This document shows, in pieces, positions 1 to 13,174 of a stretch of 64,000 nt of DNA; within the stretch, counting starts at the first letter, position 1; each line of letters opens with the position of its first letter. Under the pieces are notes generated by a model, which saw nothing but the letters and a program-made list of their open reading frames with translations, did not search any database and had not been told where the DNA came from. This stretch comes from Oncomelania hupensis (taxonomy: Eukaryota > Mollusca > Gastropoda > Littorinimorpha > Pomatiopsidae): positions 38,204,451 to 38,268,450 of the forward strand of contig CM072523.1 in the NCBI GenBank assembly GCA_036898135.1. The letters run 5' to 3'. Both the position numbers and the translations under genes were made by a program.

Positions 1-2179
1 CTGACAGGCACTATGGTATTGATCAGCTAAAGCCCCTAAGCCCGTGTTCAGTCATTATGTCAGTAATTGTTGATGTGGGTAGATGGATAAAAGGGAAGAA
101 GAAATTTCTAAGCTACTGCCTCACCCCACCCTCAAACCACCCACCCAGCTGTTACTTACCGATGTAAATATTAGGATTATTTATATTATTATTTCAAGTG
201 CCTGTGGCTACATTGTCTAGCTCTGCCTATCAAATAAATACAAATGCATTCCTAAAGGTGTGGGGTGTAGTCATGCCCTAATTCCCAGGAATGTTTTGTT
301 GACATAGGCATTGAGCTTTCATCTACATTATAGAGATTATGCTTGTAGTTACTACTATGGTCTAATATGTATACATCATAATTATGATTATTTAGCTGCT
401 GGCTTTTAAGACAGTATAGTAGGATTTGCATATGGCAATGCTGATCATTTTCACTAATAAAGCCATAGAGATGCTGGTGTGAATGCAATGGCATTCAACT
501 TTCCAGCAATAGGAGAACGCTAACACTCTGCAATGTAGTGTTCGGTATGATTTGTCTCATTTTTGTTACACTTACACTAGTTTAAGCGCAATGCATTTCA
601 GTTCTGTCGTTTACTGTTAATTTCTTTTGAGTTTCAACAGCCTACATAGCCACAGGCTTGTACAAATCTCTTTTAATTTTACTTAAAACAAATAGCACAT
701 ATTGAAATAGTGTCGGTAAAAATTAGTACTTGTTTTGCATGTTGTACTGTATACAGAACTGTAAAGTTAACCAAACTTAAACTAAAACATCTATTGTCTA
801 ACTAACCACACAATTCAGTTTACATTAGACACACAAAAATCTTTTCAACTCAAAGTCATATTTATAGTCAGAATTTGCTCCTACGGTGTTGACCCATCAT
901 ACAGCATTACTGATCGGAATCTAGATTCAGAGCCTTCAGCTTAAATCATCCCATCTTTATGTCAACAGAAAATATTCCGCTCAGAAGCACTGATGCGATG
1001 GGCTTATTAGATTTATGTAAATTATAAATAACATAATAATCTTGAAGAGGAAAAAGTTTATTTGAAATGGCAAATGCTGTCAGGAAATAGTATTGTTCTG
1101 GTTGGTTTCAGATACCATTGGCTCGCAGGCAGGGCAGTGGCATCTTGGCATTTCAACACTATCGCACAGTGTTATTGATGAGAAAAAGATTCAGAAGTCG
1201 AAGTTGAGGAAACGTCAAACATCTACTTTTTCTCCGATGTATTGGGCTTCACCTCATCTTATACTTTGTAAGTTTATTGGACATCATGGTATATTTATTT
1301 AATGTAGATGTGTACATACACTGATATAAAGTGCTGAATGTCGGAATTTTAGGATTAAAAGAGTTATTCAGAGCTAGTAGTAGAATGTAGATAAAACTTT
1401 TTGGACTAAGAGGAAAAGTAAGATGCTGACAGGCAAAAAGTTTGCAGGGGAAAAAATTCTAAATTTCCCACCAAACTAGTCAACAGTCAGAAATTTCTGT
1501 GATAATTCTTCACAAATATATTAGCAGGTTACATGCAAATAAAAGCTGTATGGGAAGAGGGGGAGGGGAGGGGGAGGGTGGCAGGGAGAGAGATAATGGG
1601 TGCAGATGTGGAAGTATGCAGGACAATCTAAAAAAGGACAGCCATTTTGACTGTAAATGCTGATATGGTGGTTTATTAGTTCTGAACAGATTATGAGTAA
1701 AATGTGTTGGTAAACACGGAAGTGTACAATTGATTGAAACTTGGTGAAAAGTATCATCATCTGTGAAAGAAGGTAAGGGCAGATGCTGACAAAAAGCAAG
1801 CTTGAGCTGCACTCTTTGAGGTGGTTACACTTACAGGTTAGCATGAGATCTTACACCTGTTTGGCGTTACAGACCACTTCTCAGAACCTTTGCAGTTGTG
1901 GTGACAAAATTCTGCCTGCAGCATTCTTTGAAATGCATCACATGTACTAGAACTCACATGATAAGGACACCCAAGTGCATATAGCAATAGTTGTGGACCT
2001 GTAGTACTTCCATCTGCATGTTGTGATGGAGCATGTGCCTGTGCTGCCAGATGCTTCACAAGTGGGGTGTAAGTAGTGGGAATTCTATGGCTGGATGGCT
2101 GTATCTTAATAGTGTATCTATGTAGGCGAAGTCATAATTAGTGCTATAGTAATCATATCCTTATGACTCACTTCCATCA
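1..2179. other. No gene recognised
   Basis: AT-rich sequence with short open frames on both strands but no recognisable protein domain, and no convincing run of exons with matching splice phases. It contains a G/A-rich patch near 1550-1600. It may be intergenic or part of a long 5' intron. Confidence 0.6.
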
Positions 2180-2895
2180 CAGACATGAGCACCACAAGTG
2201 TCTTTATTTATTTGCACTGACACATTATCTTCACTTTTTGTGGACAAAATACTACGAGACTGGTGAGAGAATATAGTGCGTTATTCAGTTCTGGCCTATA
2301 GGTGAATGCCTTAGTAACTTATTTTAGTGACTGCCTCAGTTGTCTGTATTGTCCCTGCATGAGACAATGTAACAGTTTAGGGTCAAGTCATTTACTTTCA
2401 GTTTTTGTTGACAATGTATAGAGATAATGATAAGACTAGTATATATGTCTGCTTAAAGAAAGTGTGTTTATTCAGCTCTTATATGCTCTTACTGACTGAT
2501 TCTGTTACTGCTACAGTAATTGTCTTTATTTGTTTGCCCTGCATGAAGCACTGTAATTGTTAAGCAGTGTCATTATCTTTTTGTCCACAAAAATTATCAA
2601 GAGACTGATTAAGAGAAGTATGGAATCAAAGAGAAGTATGTTCACTTAATTAAAGAGCAGCACTTGTTCATTTCTGATAATTTAGTGAGGACACTTACGG
2701 TGTTTACTGCTGCCTTCGTTATGTATTTGTAATGTAGTGTAATTGTAAAAATCAAGTCATTTATCTTCAGTTTTTATCAAAAAAATATTAAGCAAATGAT
2801 AAGAGCATTGAGAAGCGTGTACACTTAAAGACTATCAAGAGCACTATTCAGTTCGCAGTGATAAGAGAGAGCACTTAGCGACTGCTACAGTTGAC
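2180..2895. repeat. Degenerate tandem repeat, about four units of 150-190 bp
   Basis: Similar blocks recur in the same order. Each has a TGCATGARRCA/TGTAAT segment, then a TCA-TTATCTTCAGTTTTT-type segment with ACAAAA, then a GATAAGAG-type segment, then TTATTCAGTTC and a CTGCTACAGT-type end. Blocks begin near 2204, 2349, 2535 and 2730. Units are strongly diverged, so this is an old duplication array. No coding potential is seen. Confidence 0.5.
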
Positions 2896-5234
2896 AGCGC
2901 AGTAATAATAACATTCTTCCATCAAAACTTCATCAAGATTGTCAAATTTTATTTCTGTCCGTTGTATGTGAATTCTTGCCAAGGTGATCTTGTGCGTTTT
3001 TAATGGGCTGGGGACATTCCTTTGTGACACTGAATAATTGTATCCTGCCAAATAATTTGAAAGTATTGTTTTTTCCAGTGTCAGAAACATAATTATTTAA
3101 ATCCCTCAAGATTAAATATCACAGGAGTTACATACATGTAGCATCTTACCAACGGTCTTAGCATAAGAAAAACATAACTGTATGCAAATAATGAATTTAG
3201 TAGTCAAATATGAATGAAATACAACATGGCAGTTTACACAATTTTGTATATATTTTTCTTAAGGACAGAGAAGCCTAAGTTATTTACATACAAAATTTCT
3301 TTTGTTTTTTACATTTAAAGTTTTAAAAAATAAAAAGAAGATTTAGAAACCTAAGTTATTTACATGTTTTCTTCAATTTTAGACAGGGTTTAATTTTCAA
3401 CCATTCAAAAGGCAACAACAACAACACAAAAACAATAGTCAACACCGCACCAACTACAAAAAAAACTGCATTCCATCTTCCATGAAATTTGGTTGATGCA
3501 ATGTATGCTACTATAAAGAAAGGACTGAGAGATTAGTTTTGAAATCCAAGCAGGTGATTTGAATTCCAGTCAGTAATTTCTTCTTTTTTTTTCTTTTTTT
3601 TGGGCTTGGAGTTAAACATACATTAAATGTGTTAAAACAGTTCATTAGATTTGATGGGTTTAATTAAAGTGTGCACTGTGTGTTTGCAAGACAAGTAAAA
3701 TCATCAGTATCTTCTTTTGATATAACTATAAGAACATTAAAACATTTGGGGGTGGGAGAGGGGGTGGTTATGCTGCTGGACAATTGGCGCTTCATAGGCA
3801 GAAGAGAAGGGACAAAGAAAAAAAAAGAAAGAAGATAAAAACATCCCAAGGAATCTTCAGATAAGCATGAAAATTTTGAGTTTCTTCAAAACTCTTTTTC
3901 TCCAGGTAAAACAAGATTCATTGGTAAAATTTAAATAGATAAAAACAGACCTACCCAAAAAGGCAAAATTGTGACACAGATTCCCAGTACGATTGTGACA
4001 GTTCTCTTCACTTCTCATTAAAAAGTGAGACATTTCTCATCCCTGCAGTGGCTATCCGGTTGAAGTCGCTATTTAGTTTCTCTGTACGTGCGTACAATTA
4101 TTTTCTGTTAGTCCTACATTCTCAGGATAAAGTTTGGGTGAGGAAATTGTGTACGTCATGTCTGAGCGTCATCGTCAGATCATTGTGAATGCTTGTATTG
4201 TTAATGCCACTTCGCTGATTTCTTTTGGTTTGGTTTGGTTTTGCAAGTAGATGTGTTTACTGCTGGTTTATTCTGAGCTTTTTTGTCACGGAGCACCTTA
4301 CATCTTTTTTGTGTAATAAAAAGTTTCCTGAATATTTGACACCATGGTTATAATTGTCTTTGCTGTGTTCTCTTTGATATAAATTTTTTATTACAACATT
4401 TTAGTGCTCTGAGACCGTTTCAATGTATGGATTATTAAGAGCAGTCAACTGTGGTAGTGGTTTACAGAGTAACCTAGGGTTTCACCAGCATTTGGGAGTT
4501 CCTGTGGTTTAATTCTTCTAAGGTAGCCTCTACTATTACTATTACAGCAACTACTACTATTACTTACTATATTGTTTAAAAATAATTCAGCCATCTTGGT
4601 TGCTTTTAAATGTCAAACAGCGGTACTAGGGATTTATTACTCTGAACACTTGAATTTTAACCTTTAATATGAAACTGGTACCTTAAAACGTTGTGAGGGG
4701 ATAAAACAGCTAGGCTGCCTTGTAAAAACTTAAAAGTAAAGAGTACTTTGACCTTTGTCTGTTTTTCCATTATTAGGCCTAGGATTTCATTGTACAGCTG
4801 TGTTGTTCCGAGGGCATTCTGTTTAAATTTAACTTTAAGCTTTGAATTTCGGTTGAGTGATACTAGTCCAAGTGTTAGCACTGAAGAAGATGACTGTGTT
4901 GTGGGCAATTGTAAGACTGAAATTAAAGGATTAAAAGGTAAGTGTATTGATTCTGGTCACTACTGTTTACTTGTGGCCACGCTTGACTTGCAAATGTTTG
5001 TGTATTATAACTATGCTGGTATACCACAAAGAAGAAAAAAAATGACAGGAAATGACTGCGCACAATAAAAATAAAATAACCCCAAAGCAACAAGCAGGTA
5101 AGCATTAAGAACAAAACTCCTTTCAATTTAAGCTTTTTGATTTTGCAGATTTGACCTTGTAAAACAAAGACCAACATTGTGGATATGTTTGTTTGTTTTT
5201 GTACATGTTATTTCATCAGAATTCATGCAGGAGT
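2896..5234. other. No gene recognised; one weak exon-like block
   Basis: No protein family is recognised. A block at about 4789-4936 is preceded by CATTGTACAG and followed by the strong donor-like GTAAGTG at 4937, with an open + frame across it. It could be a 5'-UTR or upstream exon of the downstream gene, but nothing links it to that gene. Confidence 0.4.
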
Positions 5235-5860
5235 TGTTGTGTTTGAGATCCCCCAGGGGGGTGCCAGGGGATTCTGTATAAATAGTATCCTCACTTTCTG
5301 GAAATTTAGTGCTTTAAATTCCCACTGCCGCTGTCTTTCTCATTCGTTCTTTCTCATTTCAACTCTGTTCTATCAATCTATACTATCTTCTTCTTCGTTA
5401 GACCAGTCATCTACCTTTTTTCTTGAAAACTCTTCCAGGACAAAACTCCTCATTTGTGTGTGAGGTCTGTTGTATCAGCTTGGGAATATTGGACGCTTTC
5501 TGCCAAATGCTCACTAGGGCTTCCTATGATATTATTATTTAGCAATGTAGGCATTTTATATGTACGTGTTTTGTTAATATTTATAATGATGTTTGTATTC
5601 TATTTTATTTTTGTAAACGGGGGTTTGATAAATTAGTGTATAGCATCAGCGTCCCCTGAGTGGGATGCCTTTATTGTAAAATGGTTGGCTGGTGGAGTAC
5701 CTTCAATGTTACCACTGGGGTTGTTTCAGCAGGTCTATTATGCGGATCAGGGGCGAGTCCTGTTTCAGCAAAGTTGTGGTCTTGATTTTGTGTTCATGAT
5801 TCGGCTCTTTACAGTCCACTGGACCCTGTAAGCAATGAGTAACTAATTAACTGTTGTGTT
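5235..5860 (+). mobile_element. R1 element copy A, with 9-bp target duplication
   Basis: Body 5244-5851, flanked by TGTTGTGTT at 5235-5243 and 5852-5860. It starts with a self-complementary CCCCC/GGGGG segment, then TATAAATAG, then the family signature TTTCTGGAAATTTAGTGC, and ends with the type II tail AATGAGTAACTAATTAA. The fragmentary open frames inside it are not conserved as protein between copies. Confidence 0.85.
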
Positions 5861-6358
5861 CGAAAATTAATTATAAATTAGACCTCCAAACCAGGTTATG
5901 GTGAATCAGCATATATCATCCATTTCTACCCGTTGCTACACTGTCTTCTTCTTATTATTTGATGCATGAAACCAACTTCTGTGGACGAAAGAAGAGTTTC
6001 CAGTGTTAATAGTGGTGAAAATGGGGTGATGGTGGTGGTATACAGAGAGAGTGTAGGAATGCAGAGATAGAAAACATGGAATCTGGATTTTAGATTGAAC
6101 GTAACACCAGGTTTTCAATTCCTTCTTTAGTAGCTTTAGAAAATGTTAAACCTAGAAGAATTCCTATTTAAGATTCCGGTTCAAAATAGAACTAGCTTGT
6201 TAAAGGACTCGAGTACAGTTCTTAGAACTGAGATGACTAACACGAGCACATAATAAAAATCGATGTGTTATTGCACATTTCTCGGATGTCATATATAAAA
6301 CCTGCAGAGAAAATTGAGTACAGAGATAGAGAACTTCTAATAATAGGTAATTTTATTG

Positions 6359-6404
<46 letters not shown>

Positions 6405-7349
6405 CATATATATATATATATATATGGCCTGAGAGTCTCTATCCCAGACTGGACTGTGTTTGTGATCACAAAAGAGAGGAGAGAGACAGGTAGAGAGAGT
6501 GAGTGAGTCTCTATCCCATGGGCTTTCCCAGATCCCATTTTTGTTGTCAGTCAATTTGTGCATAGTTTTTCCACATTAATGTATTTTCGGTTTTTCCAGG
6601 GGACTCCTGTTCATGTTTCCAATACACAAACTTTGTGTCTCTCCTTACAGTCTTCAGTGTGAGAGAGAGAGTTTACTCGCTAATAAATAACTACTATTAA
6701 TTAGCCTGCACTTGGTGGGAGTACTCCGCTAGTATAATATATGAGACGTTCTAGTTCTATGAGCCCTCAAAATGGAAAAGACTTTTATTTTTTTGACAGC
6801 CAATCTTCATAAAAGAGAGAGAAAGGTGTTGGTGATGAGGGAGGTGGGGGGAGCGGAGGTGATAGGAAAGAGGAATTATGAAACTTCATGCTGGACACTT
6901 ACCCAGATTGTGTGATAATCATGCAAGTACTTATTTGGTAGATGCAAGTTTGTAAAATTAGATTCCATTTTGCTTTTGGCACATGTACATATATAATTAA
7001 GTGTGTCTAGCTCAAAAATAGTTCAGGAAGTGCAGCTTTGATTAAAGGGGTTTTAACTGCTTTATTGCTGTGTTGTCCGAAAAGCCAACAATGCTATGCT
7101 AATGACAAAGTACTCTTTTGCTCTTTCTGCTTGCAGTGTTAGTTCGCCCCTCCTAATCTTATTTTAGCCATATCTCCATACCCTCTTAGTGGTCTTAGTG
7201 GCGTTAGTTTATGGTGATTGGCTGGAATGTTGCTAAGTGCATTAGCTTGCAATTTGCCTGATACTTTCAGCTTGCAGGTAGTAATATTTCCCTTTTTTCT
7301 GTTACTGCATAGAGATCTATGTATGTACAAAGTGGAAACGAGCCTCAAG
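5861..7349. repeat. Non-coding stretch with (CT)n and (AT)n microsatellites
   Basis: A (CT)n run at about 6361-6400 passes into (AT)n at about 6406-6424. The phrase GAGTCTCTATCCCA occurs twice (about 6431 and 6507), a small duplication around the microsatellite. No gene is recognised in the rest. Confidence 0.7.
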
Positions 7350-7700
7350 GCGTAGAGCCTTCAGTTTCATCATGGTTGGACAATCTGTAGACTGTACACA
7401 AGCCATTGGCCAACACGATGACATGCTCACAGTGGTGAAGAAACTGAAACTCCGATGGTAGGGTCATGTCACCAGAGCATCAGGCCATGCAAAGACTATC
7501 CTGCAAGGCATGGTGCAAGGAGGCAGAAGAAGAGGGAGACAGAAAAAGAGTGGGAGGACAGCATTCGAGAATGGACTGGCTTGAGACTGAGCGAAGCCAT
7601 GAGGGTTGCTGAGGACAAAGCAAGATGGAGTACGCTGGTTAAATGATCATCTGTGGTGCCCCAACGACCTTCGAGTTATGGGATAGGATCAGATAGACAG
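7350..7700 (+). pseudogene. LINE reverse-transcriptase C-terminal fragment, decayed
   Basis: Conceptual translation gives a non-LTR retrotransposon C-terminal signature: LRW, GHVTRASGHAKTILQG, a basic GGRRRGR stretch, then WEDSIREWTGL and ARW. It is broken by an in-frame stop right after LRW and by a shift near 7530. Only the 3' end is present, as expected of 5'-truncated LINE insertion. The last 75 bp recur on the other strand at 40797-40870. Confidence 0.7.
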
Positions 7701-9735
<2,035 letters not shown>

Positions 9736-10488
9736 TTTGGGGTGTGGCATGTTTAAAAAAATTCCCCCGTTGGGGTGCCGGGGGTTTGAGTATAAATAGT
9801 ATCCCCACTTTCTGGAAATTTAGTGCTTTAAATTCCCACTGTCGCTGTCTTTCTCATTCGTTCTTTTTCTCATTCCTGCTCTGTTCTATCAATCTGCTAT
9901 ACTATCTTCTTCTTCGCAAGACCAGTCACCTACCTTTTTTCTTGAAAACTCTTCCTGAACAAGACTCCTTATTTGTGTTTGAGGTCTGTTGAATCAGCTT
10001 CGGAATATTGGACGCTTTCTGCCAGGTGGTCACTAGGGCTTCCTATGATGTTATTATTTGGCAATATAGGCATTTTATATACATGTATGTGTTTTGTTGA
10101 TAATTTATAACTATTCTATTTTGTTTTTGTAAACAGTGGTTCGATAAATTAGAGTATAGCCTCAGCGTCCCCTGCGTGGGATGTCTTTATTGTAAAGTGG
10201 CTGGCTGGAGGTCGTTTCAGCAGATCTATTATGCGGATAAGGGGTTGTCCGGTCCTGATTTGGCTTGGAAGAGTCCTCTGGACCTAAAGCAATAATCATG
10301 TAATGTAATGTTTAATAATTGATCTGATCTATGTTATTGAATGGAATTTTTTTATTTCGGTTTATGCCGTTTGTTTCATAAACGTTTTTTTATTTTTATT
10401 TTTTATCTCAACAGTTACTATTTGTAAGCTAGTGGTTGTTTACAATGAATTGTACCGCTAGATCATTATCTTTCCTGAGTATATATCA
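9736..10488. repeat. R2 repeat copy 1, split by R1-B
   Basis: TTTTGGGGTGTGGCATGTTTAA (9737-9758 region) and, after the R1-B insertion, TAATAATTGATCTGATC onward to the CTTTCCTGAG end near 10480 match a second copy at 11944-11952 plus 18238-18412. The R2 unit is about 190 bp without the insertion. Its class is unknown. Confidence 0.7.
9749..10315 (+). mobile_element. R1 element copy B, with 8-bp target duplication
   Basis: Body 9757-10307, flanked by ATGTTTAA at 9749-9756 and 10308-10315. The R2 paralogue at 18238 has a single uninterrupted ATGTTTAATAATGG, i.e. an empty site. This copy has the type I tail (ATCATGTAATGTA) and an internal deletion around 10210 compared with other copies. Confidence 0.88.
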
Positions 10489-11943
10489 AAGAGCTTATAT
10501 ACGTATTTATAGTCTTTGGTGTATATATATTGAAGAAAAGTATTTAAACATCAGTCTCATTACTGTTTTTTTATCAGGCGTCATCTCGATGCATTCTTAG
10601 AGTCTAGCATTTTGACTGGATATTTGTAATCTTCATTTGCTGTGCCATAAAGACTGCATCTCCCCTTTCTCACCCAATTTGTATGCAGTTGAACCAGCTG
10701 TCTCCCCTTTATAGGAGTTCTAACCTGTCAGAAACACCTTTTAAAGCCTTTTTGGGTTCATACCTTTAGAACCACACTCAGGCCAGAGTATGCTCCAAGC
10801 AAAGTTCAGGTTTCCGGAGAATGTTGAGTGCATTTGAAAACGCAATGTGAACAAAACTGAATTTCCACATTTACATTACAAACCCTTAAAATACCTTGAG
10901 GTCTTGATAGAACTTTTTACATTGCCTTTTGTAATAGCTGCCAATGCATGCTAATAGAATATGTTGTGGCTGGATGAAATCCTACTCCCAGAGACAGCAC
11001 CCATTCCATCCATATCGATGGTGTCACAAACGTGTTTTGCCCTTTGACATCTGATTTAGCGTTTCACCACAGGTGCTTGCATTTGGGTCTCACTAACAAC
11101 GTTATAGAGACAGTTGTAGGCTGTCATGCTGGTAAAAATACTTTCACTGACAGGTACACAAACATGACATGGTTAAATTTGCTTCAAAAATATAGGTGAG
11201 ATCCACTTTAACACACACACACACACACACACATACACATGGCACATAGAGGTCTAAAAAAAAAGTCGTTGTTCTTTGGGGCACCTGAGTAAAATCATGT
11301 CACCCAGTACCCTTGCACTCAGCACCCCATTCCCCAGCAAACTGGACCCCTTCCCCGGCCTGCCTGCCCCTAATAGGCCCCATTGTACTAACCCGACCTC
11401 CCCCCCTCCCCCATCTATCTCCTCCTCTACAACCCCAGATTACAGATTGTTCATTTAAAGGTGAAAGAGGTCATTAAAGAGGGGAGGGTGCATACAGATA
11501 ATACTATTCCTGTGTCTGGGGCACCTGAGTAAAGTCACGTTACTCGGTCCACCATTGCACAGAGGATGCATGGGCATGTTGGTTGTCAGCTCTGTCAGTC
11601 AACCTTAGCTCCTATTTGACGTGTGTGCCAAGAGGCAGGAAGTCAGTTACTTACTTTCAGTGCTTTATTAGCAAGCACAGAGGAAAGTGTTGCTATATTG
11701 GCAAAAAAGAAGGAAGTTTCAGCTATCCGGAGCAATAGGTTCATTATTTTTGGGGGTGAGGATGGGGGGGGGGGGGTTGCAATTGGTGGATTGTGATAGC
11801 CATTCTGTCCTCAATCAAGTCATTTGGTGTCATTATTTCTCTCTGTTTGTCGATTGACAATAGAGAAAACTGTTAGAGATTTACTACGTTTACTATCAGG
11901 ATATATTTATTGATTTTGTTTTGCTTTTGCTCCCAGTAAAGTT
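10489..11943. other. No gene recognised; simple repeats
   Basis: Contains a (CA)n run at about 11211-11232, a poly-G run at about 11765-11776, and two occurrences of GGGGCACCTGAGTAAA (11278 and 11518) that mark a small duplication. No coding signal. Confidence 0.6.
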
Positions 11944-11952
11944 TTGGGTGTG

Positions 11953-13021
11953 TGTCACGTGGGGTTTATGGGCTCTGCACAATGGAATTATGGACCCTCA
12001 CGTTTATTCGGTGGGAACTGCTAGTAAGTCACCCTATGAATTACTTTAATAAATTTATTTGTTTAGCTCGTTCTGTGTTAAGGTTGGGGTACAGAAATAG
12101 ATAGAAAAATGGTAAAAGATTACTGTCACACTAGCTTTCACACGGCTATGAATCATATGTAGTCCAGCCACTTGATAACAGTTAAAATCACACATTTATT
12201 TCTTCTACTCTATACAAGATTCTCTAAGTACTAATCTAACTTAAAATGTCTCAGTTACTGCTAATAGTTCGATCGCTGATAGTCTATGCAGCTGTTCTAT
12301 CTTCATCGGGCACTTGCTAGTATATCTCATGTAGATTTGGACTACTGTGGTCCGTTTTACAGTTTCTGAAGAGTTGGACTACTGTGGTCCTGTTATAATC
12401 AGTTTAAGTGCACCTTCGTGTTATGCACTTAACTCATGTGTGGGGTGTTCGAAGTCCTTCTGTGAGGTAGCTTCTGGTACACCTTTGTCGTTGTGTAGTT
12501 GGGTTCCCTTGCCACGCTGTGGGGTCTGACAGGGTGTTTCTTCGGGTAGCTCCTTCCGTCTTGTGCGGGAGAGTCTCCTCGACCAACTAGTCGTTTCTGT
12601 GGAGTGGGGCACACAGGATAGCTCGGGATAGCTCGCCTGCTCGTCTGTTTGACAAGTTCAGGCCCGTTGTGACTTGATAGAATTCTATGCTTCTAAGTCC
12701 TGCTTCCTGGTCTAAGTGTGTAGAGATTTCTCTAGCTATCTAGCTGTTCACACTTCGGTGTATTCCTCCCAACTGACCAAAACTGTGCGTGGTTTGGACC
12801 CAGTCAAACTGGCTCCAACCACTTTGCCTAAGCTCTCCCATTGGTTCCAACGGTCCGATTCAAAACTTAAGTGCTGACGTCACTGCGCTGTGTGTGTGGC
12901 TCAGGCTCGCAGTGTGCTGTAATTTAATTGCTGCTGTGTAATAGACTGACTCTCTACTATTACAAAGACTACACATGCTAAATAGTCAATGTGCAGAGTT
13001 AAAGCTAGTCCTAACGCGACA
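11953..13021 (-). repeat. Element 1 3' LTR
   Basis: 1069 bp, matching 17169-18237. On the element strand the polypurine tract just upstream reads TTGAGGGAGCC (+ strand 13022-13032). Short identical open frames in both LTRs are not genes. Confidence 0.95.
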
Positions 13022-13032
13022 GGCTCCCTCAA
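13022..13032 (-). promoter_or_regulatory. Element 1 polypurine tract
   Basis: On the minus strand TTGAGGGAGCC lies immediately before the 3' LTR, the usual site of plus-strand DNA priming. Confidence 0.75.
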
Positions 13033-13174
13033 CTGAAAAAAGGCGATGACTACTGGATTCGACCTTTTTCTACTACAGAGCCTAGTTTAACGCTGCACTA
13101 TCCTAGGGTCCTATTTACAAGCTAAGTAAGTTGCTCTACCTGAGCTGCAATGCTGTGCCAGGTAGATATGGACT

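Noticed and set aside
1838..2059. Minus frame of 73 residues with balanced composition
   Set aside because: No recognisable motif, no splice context and no second supporting exon.
4748..5068. Possible upstream exon with donor GTAAGTG at 4937
   Set aside because: Encoded residues match nothing I recognise and cannot be linked to the GDPD exon 1 acceptor; left as a weak note only.
9744..9992. Recurring peptide-like frames in R1 copies (INSIPTFWKFSALNSH and similar)
   Set aside because: They recur because R1 is repeated; frames break at different places and differ by frameshifts between copies, so no conserved protein is supported.
12347..12614. Small frames repeated at 17563-17830
   Set aside because: They lie in the two identical LTRs of Element 1, so their repetition reflects LTR duplication and not a gene family.
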